Below, one piece after another: positions 38,401 to 41,532 of a stretch of 41,532 nt of DNA (position 1 is the first letter of the stretch; every line of letters starts with the position of its first letter). The DNA is from Leptolyngbya iicbica LK (GTDB lineage Bacteria; Cyanobacteriota; Cyanobacteriia; Phormidesmidales; Phormidesmidaceae). The stretch lies in contig NZ_QVFV01000002.1 of NCBI RefSeq assembly GCF_004212215.1, positions 127,711 through 169,242 of the forward strand, given 5' to 3'. The position numbers were made by a program, and so were the translations under genes. The notes below the pieces were generated by a model. That model was not told where the DNA came from. It searched no databases and was given only the letters and a program-made list of their open reading frames with translations.

Positions 38401-40893
38401 CGGGAGTCCTAAGGTGGCCTCGTCGGGTTCCACCCCAAACAGGTGAGCAAAGCTCCGGCTGGTGAAGACTTGATTTTCTGGGATCCGCCAACTCCAGGTA
38501 TAGATCGAGCCCGCTGCCAGGGCTGATTCGAGTTGGATGTGAGCTTCCCGCAGCTCTTGCTCGGCTTGTTTGCGATCGCTGATATCCATATCGACGCCAG
38601 TCATGGCTACGGGCCGACCGCTGTCGTCATAAAACACCCGCCCTAGCCCCAACGCCCAGCGCACTGTGCCATCAGGCTTGATAAAGCGAAACTCAATGTT
38701 GTACTCTGCGCCTTCCTCAATCGCCTGACGAATGCGGGTCTGGACGAAGGGCTGATCGTTGGGGTGAACCATGGCCATCACGGTGTCGAGCTGACCATTA
38801 AAGCTGCCGGGTTCCATGCCAAACATCTGCTGCAAATTATCGGACCAGTAGACCTCTTGGGTAAGCAGATTGAGATCCCACATCCCGATGCCAGCCGCCT
38901 GCATGGCCAGATTGAGCCGTTCTTGATTTTGGTGCAGGGCCACCTCGGTTTGCTTCAGGGGGCTGACATCCATGGTCGAGCCCACCACCCGAATGAGCTG
39001 GCCTTGGTCATCGTGCACTAAGCAACTACGATCCCACACGTGGACCCAATGTCCAGCTTTGTGACGCAGGCGATAGGCTGACTCTTTTAACTCCGGCTTC
39101 GATCGCTGGCTCCCTTTGATCGAGAGGGCTTGGGCCGGCGTCAGCAGCCGCGCCTGGTCATCGGGATGCATTTGTTCAAACCACCATTCCGCCGTGGCTG
39201 GCACCTCGTCGGGGTGCCAGCCCAAGAGCTCGACCAGGTGCTCAGACCGATACATTTCATTGGTCTCGGCATTCCAGTCGTAGATCAGGCTATCGACGGC
39301 CCGTAACACCAGTTGCAGCCGCTCTTCTAGCCGCTTTTGCTGCTCAATATCGGTGATGGTGCCAATCCAGCCGGTGATATTTCCTGTCGCATCGTGGGTG
39401 GGAATACCGCGATTGATAAACCAGCGATAGACGCCATCGTGACGGCGAATGCGGTGCTCGATTTCAAACCCTTCGCCCCCGGTGATGGCTTGTTGCCACT
39501 GGGTCAGGGTGCGATCGCGATCGGCTGGGTGCAGCGCCTCACCAGCCGCCAAATCAAACGATGCCGCTTCGGTCAACCCGGTGTAGTCGTACCAACGCGA
39601 ATTCCAGTAGTTCACCGCGCCAGTCGGATCGGCCCGCCATACCATCTGGGGCATAGCTTCAGCGAGCTCTTGATAGCGTTGCTGGCTCGCTTTGACAGCA
39701 GCTTCGGCTTGTTTTTGGGGCGAGAGGTCAATGGCAAAGGCGACGTGCTCATCCGGATTATCGTGCGATCGCGTGGCGCTAATCCACACCGGCACTTGCG
39801 TCCCATCAGGGCGGAGAAGGGCTTTTTCTTCGGGAGGGAGAAAACCGTGCTGGCGCAGGTATGCCATCGCCGGTTCAATGCGATCCACATATTCCGGCGG
39901 ACAAAAATCGCGCCAGTTCATGCCGTCGCGCTCAAAGTCTTCGCGGGTGACGCCATGGAGGGCCAGCATGGCATCATTAACCAGACGGACAGCCCCGTTG
40001 GCGGTACCAATGCCAATGCCAATCGGGGCGGTATTGAGTAGCTGTTGCAAATAGCTTTGCTGCTGCCGCAGACTGGCGACAGTTTCGTTGAGCTCAAATT
40101 CGAGCTGTTTGCGCTGGGTGATGTCGCGCCACGAGGCGACAAAGCCGTCATTCAGCTTATTGGCGCGCAGATCAAAGGCCCGACTCAGCCGCCGACCGTT
40201 AAACTCGTCCTCATAAACCAAAGACTCCTTGAGTAACGGCTCGCCGGTCTCGACCAGGCGGCAGTACTCATCAAACAAGCCGGATTCGCGGTGAGCGGGT
40301 AGCACTTCACATAAGCCGCAACCCACCTGGGCGTCTCGCGGCATTTGATTGATGACACAGGCAGCCTGATTGAGATACTCGATGCGAAAATCTGTGATCT
40401 GTCCAGCGTCATCGCGTATCGCGGTAAAGATGCCAAAGCAGTCCAGCAGGTTTTCAACAGAGGTTTGAAACTGGATTTCTTGCTGCTTAAGTTCTTGCTT
40501 GAGAGTGGCATTTTCGATCGCCGTTCGCAACGATTCGCTCAGGGTCTCAGCGGTTACTTGATCTCGCACCAAATAGTCGGCGGCCCCAGCCCGACCAGCT
40601 TGCAGCGCGAGGCGAGTATCTGCGTCTCCAATCACCAAAATCGGTGGACAGGCATCGCCTAATTGCGATCGCACTTGCGTCACCGTGCCTAGATCGCCAA
40701 GGGGTAGCGGTGGCACATCTAGGATGATGCCATCCAGCTCAAATTCTCCATTATCTGGTAAACAATCAATGCCGTGCAGCGCTTCAATTACCGGGTATGA
40801 CGAGTGGAGTCCTTGATGCAGTAACTGCCGATATCGTTCGACACCTTCCGCCAGCTCGCCAATGACTAAAATCCTTAACTTGTGACCTGACAT
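35464..40893 (-). CDS. multi-PAS hybrid histidine kinase (1809 aa)
   Basis: ATG 40893 is preferred to ATG 40929 because it begins directly with the receiver-like domain MSGHKLRILVIGE. Domains in order: an N-terminal receiver-like domain (about 1-125) with D59 but only one acidic residue in the usual acid pocket. Then about ten PAS/PAC units, each ending in ITDRKQAE/DISDRKQAE-type linkers. Then HisKA with SHELRSPLNPILG (H1454), a HATPase_c domain (NLLTNAVKFTPEGG, GGLGLGLAIV), and a C-terminal receiver with ICDIGMPEMDGY (D1740). No transmembrane segment is visible, so it should be cytosolic. It should autophosphorylate H1454 and pass phosphate to D1740. The number of PAS domains is exceptional, and no input signal can be told. 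Confidence 0.9.
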   Translation of the reverse strand: MSGHKLRILVIGELAEGVERYRQLLHQGLHSSYPVIEALHGIDCLPDNGEFELDGIILDVPPLPLGDLGTVTQVRSQLGDACPPILVIGDADTRLALQAGRAGAADYLVRDQVTAETLSESLRTAIENATLKQELKQQEIQFQTSVENLLDCFGIFTAIRDDAGQITDFRIEYLNQAACVINQMPRDAQVGCGLCEVLPAHRESGLFDEYCRLVETGEPLLKESLVYEDEFNGRRLSRAFDLRANKLNDGFVASWRDITQRKQLEFELNETVASLRQQQSYLQQLLNTAPIGIGIGTANGAVRLVNDAMLALHGVTREDFERDGMNWRDFCPPEYVDRIEPAMAYLRQHGFLPPEEKALLRPDGTQVPVWISATRSHDNPDEHVAFAIDLSPQKQAEAAVKASQQRYQELAEAMPQMVWRADPTGAVNYWNSRWYDYTGLTEAASFDLAAGEALHPADRDRTLTQWQQAITGGEGFEIEHRIRRHDGVYRWFINRGIPTHDATGNITGWIGTITDIEQQKRLEERLQLVLRAVDSLIYDWNAETNEMYRSEHLVELLGWHPDEVPATAEWWFEQMHPDDQARLLTPAQALSIKGSQRSKPELKESAYRLRHKAGHWVHVWDRSCLVHDDQGQLIRVVGSTMDVSPLKQTEVALHQNQERLNLAMQAAGIGMWDLNLLTQEVYWSDNLQQMFGMEPGSFNGQLDTVMAMVHPNDQPFVQTRIRQAIEEGAEYNIEFRFIKPDGTVRWALGLGRVFYDDSGRPVAMTGVDMDISDRKQAEQELREAHIQLESALAAGSIYTWSWRIPENQVFTSRSFAHLFGVEPDEATLGLPLETFLAAIHPDDQSHVSAAIKQAIQTGEPYAEEFRVSSGGVHERWVIARGQVEYDEHDNPVAFHGALADISDRKQAERELQESEERFRTLADNISQFAWMADPTGWIFWYNQRWFDYTGTTLEEMQGWGWRQVHHPDHVNRVVKHLRHCFNTGTVWEDTFPLRGQDGQYRWFLSRAVPVHNAQGEVVRWFGTNTDITDLQETELALQQATNRLDVALKSAPITLFTQDHELRYTWVYNPSWPYVADEFVGQRDEDLLSQDSGHHLAQLKQQVLDTGVGLREEVQVTVGAETRYYDLTIDPIRNSTHQVVGLTGAAVDISDRTRLEAERQQAQAELAANEARLQGFVASNVVGILYGDIDGGVTGANDEFLRIVGYSRDDLQAGRIRWDDITPPEYTSLDAEHVAEARERGACTPYEKEYIRKDGRRVPVLLAYSLVGEEQRETVAFILDVSDRKQAQRQLQASEGLLQLGMQVAGFGLAQINYATNQVTLSPEAAVLYGLPPEQPVISREQFYDTFHPDDRAQLERSIQALMDPAGAGWFAQDHRVLTPAGEVKWLSVRKQVFFDQSSTPPQPSHAVLVAIDITDRKQAEIERAQLLEREQAAREAAENANRIKDEFLAILSHELRSPLNPILGWASLLRTKTMSAEVTARALETIERNAKLQTQLIDDLLDVARILRGKLKLEMTTVDLAFVIEAAIETVQSAAEAKNITIQTDFPAIGQVRGDEGRLQQVVWNLLTNAVKFTPEGGQVEIRLMQVERWAHIQVTDTGMGIDADFLPHIFESFRQEDTSVTRQYGGLGLGLAIVRYLIEAHGGTITATSPGEKQGATFTVKLPLLSPTPTSSRSPAAITSDDIDLTGLRICVVDDNPDTLDLLTVSLENLGAEVATFDRAAAALDNLITISPNILICDIGMPEMDGYTLIRHVRSLDSDLAHIPVIALTAYVRDEERRKALSQGFQRHLAKPFDLDQLAQVIAELRP

Positions 40894-41424
40894 GGCGTTC
40901 CCAAATCTCCATTCCCAGCCTCTTGGCATAGTGCGTGCAACGCACGTTTACGAGTCAAGCGGCCTTTCCGATAAACTTGACTCGGCAGCACAAATCTGGT
41001 CAGAAACCACAGTGAGAATTGAACGATGTCCAGCCATCTAAGTTCTAGTTCATCAGCAAGTAACCGGATGTCATTAGGCATAGCCTTCACGAACTACCGG
41101 CTGACAGATTCCCCAAAATTTTAATCGTTCTATAGGCCACAGAGTCTCTATCTCAAGATAGAAGCTTAGTTCTACCCTGAATCGGCTGGAGTCAGTTGCT
41201 TAGAATTAGTGTTAACAGAATGTCAATAAAGTTTTGACTGACTTTTTTTGACTGACTTTCTTGCAGACCTATGGGGTTGAATTATTGTGGTAAGGCGAAT
41301 TAGGTCATCTTTAACATCATCTGTTTAAGGAAATCACGTTGACTTTTATCTTAGACAAAGAACCTGTATCTTTAGTGCGGTCGTTAGATTTGAACGCGAA
41401 GCATTGATTCATTAATCATTGAAT
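40894..41424. other. intergenic region upstream of the kinase gene
   Basis: About 530 bases. It contains a perfect tandem pair TTTTGACTGACTTT at 41232-41245 and 41246-41259 and otherwise AT-rich sequence. The kinase promoter should lie here. No convincing gene is present; a 71-codon minus frame at 40875-41090 overlaps the kinase start and lacks protein character. Confidence 0.5.
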
Positions 41425-41452
41425 AAAAAAGGGGCACATACTTATGCGCCCC
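41425..41452 (-). terminator. rho-independent terminator for a minus-strand gene beyond the window
   Basis: On the minus strand GGGGCGCAT / ATGTGCCCC forms a nine-base stem with one mismatch and an AAGT loop, followed by six T (A run at 41425-41430 on the plus strand). It lies about 40 bases past the probable stop codon at 41493-41495. Confidence 0.8.
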
Positions 41453-41492
41453 CAAAGTACAGGGACAAAACTATGGCGGTGAAAGCTGCAAG

Positions 41493-41532
41493 CTAACCGT
41501 GGTCGGGATTTGACAAATCGAGGAGCGAGGCG
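41493..41532 (-). CDS. probable C-terminal end of a gene running off the right edge
   Basis: In the frame ending at the TAG of 41493-41495 the minus strand reads ASLLDLSNPDHG then stop. The position just before a strong minus-strand terminator supports a real gene end. Only about twelve residues are inside the window, so nothing about its function can be said. Confidence 0.4.
   Translation of the reverse strand, partial: ASLLDLSNPDHG

Noticed and set aside
39337-40041. 234-codon plus-strand open frame
   Set aside because: It is antisense to PAS domains of the hybrid kinase; no protein character.
40930-41090. minus-strand frame overlapping the kinase start
   Set aside because: Short, overlaps the kinase start in another frame, no homology pattern, no ribosome site.

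Overview
The window is cyanobacterial chromosomal or large-plasmid DNA. The octamer GCGATCGC (HIP1) occurs every few hundred bases. Several genes belong to families I know mainly from cyanobacteria: the DUF1816 protein, the small CRHCQYF/CAVNP Cys-motif protein, and the FPSGEPLPQCW small protein. Gene style and the wealth of intergenic repeats suggest a filamentous, Leptolyngbya-like organism. That placement is inference; no rRNA or marker gene is present. I saw no tRNA, rRNA, CRISPR array, transposase or phage gene.

Layout. 0.2-2.5 kb: a small unknown protein, a phospholipase D/cardiolipin-synthase-like enzyme and a CsbD stress protein with a terminator. 2.6-4.7 kb: a small cyanobacterial protein, a 38-bp perfect palindrome, then AI-2E/PerM and DUF421 membrane proteins on the minus strand. 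4.7-9.0 kb: a minus-strand pair of an atypical phosphoketolase and a GH13 alpha-glucosidase-like enzyme, followed by a Cys-motif membrane protein. 9.6-10.0 kb: a mobile-like repeat interrupted by a second miniature inverted-repeat element. 10.2-14.3 kb: baeRF-like protein, BON-domain protein, palindromic repeats, a decayed receiver-domain gene, a second CsbD and an SDR dehydrogenase. 14.4-16.9 kb: PAP2 phosphatase and a sugar transporter of the SLC45 type coupled to a tiny membrane protein. 17.2-21.6 kb: DUF1816 protein, a conserved hypothetical, a Cys-less rhodanese, a GMC oxidoreductase and a GlsB/YeaQ-type membrane protein. 22.0-26.5 kb: GAF plus DUF3891 pair, a LivF fragment, then an MBL-rhodanese persulfide-dioxygenase-like protein with a DUF3616 protein. 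26.8-29.9 kb: a 1030-residue membrane-anchored protein built of about eight repeats of roughly 99 residues. 30.5-31.8 kb: GvpU-like protein, universal stress protein and a tiny repeat protein. 32.1-33.6 kb: FAD oxidoreductase-Rieske fusion. 34.3-40.9 kb: NarL-type response regulator, a small protein and an 1809-residue hybrid histidine kinase with about ten PAS domains. The right edge carries a minus-strand terminator and probably the last codons of another gene.

How the genes fit together. Most recognisable genes belong to families tied to general stress, envelope remodelling or storage-carbon use: CsbD twice, BON, USP, GlsB/YeaQ, DUF421, PerM, cardiolipin synthase, SDR, phosphoketolase, GH13, GvpU-like, baeRF and persulfide detoxification. 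I read the window as an accessory stress-resilience region assembled from small independent operons and full of non-coding repeats, with sensory genes (PAS kinase, NarL regulator, GAF) at its right side. This is inference from family membership; no shared promoter was identified. The best candidates for something undescribed are the 1030-residue repeat protein, the nested miniature elements and the HIP1-built hairpins.
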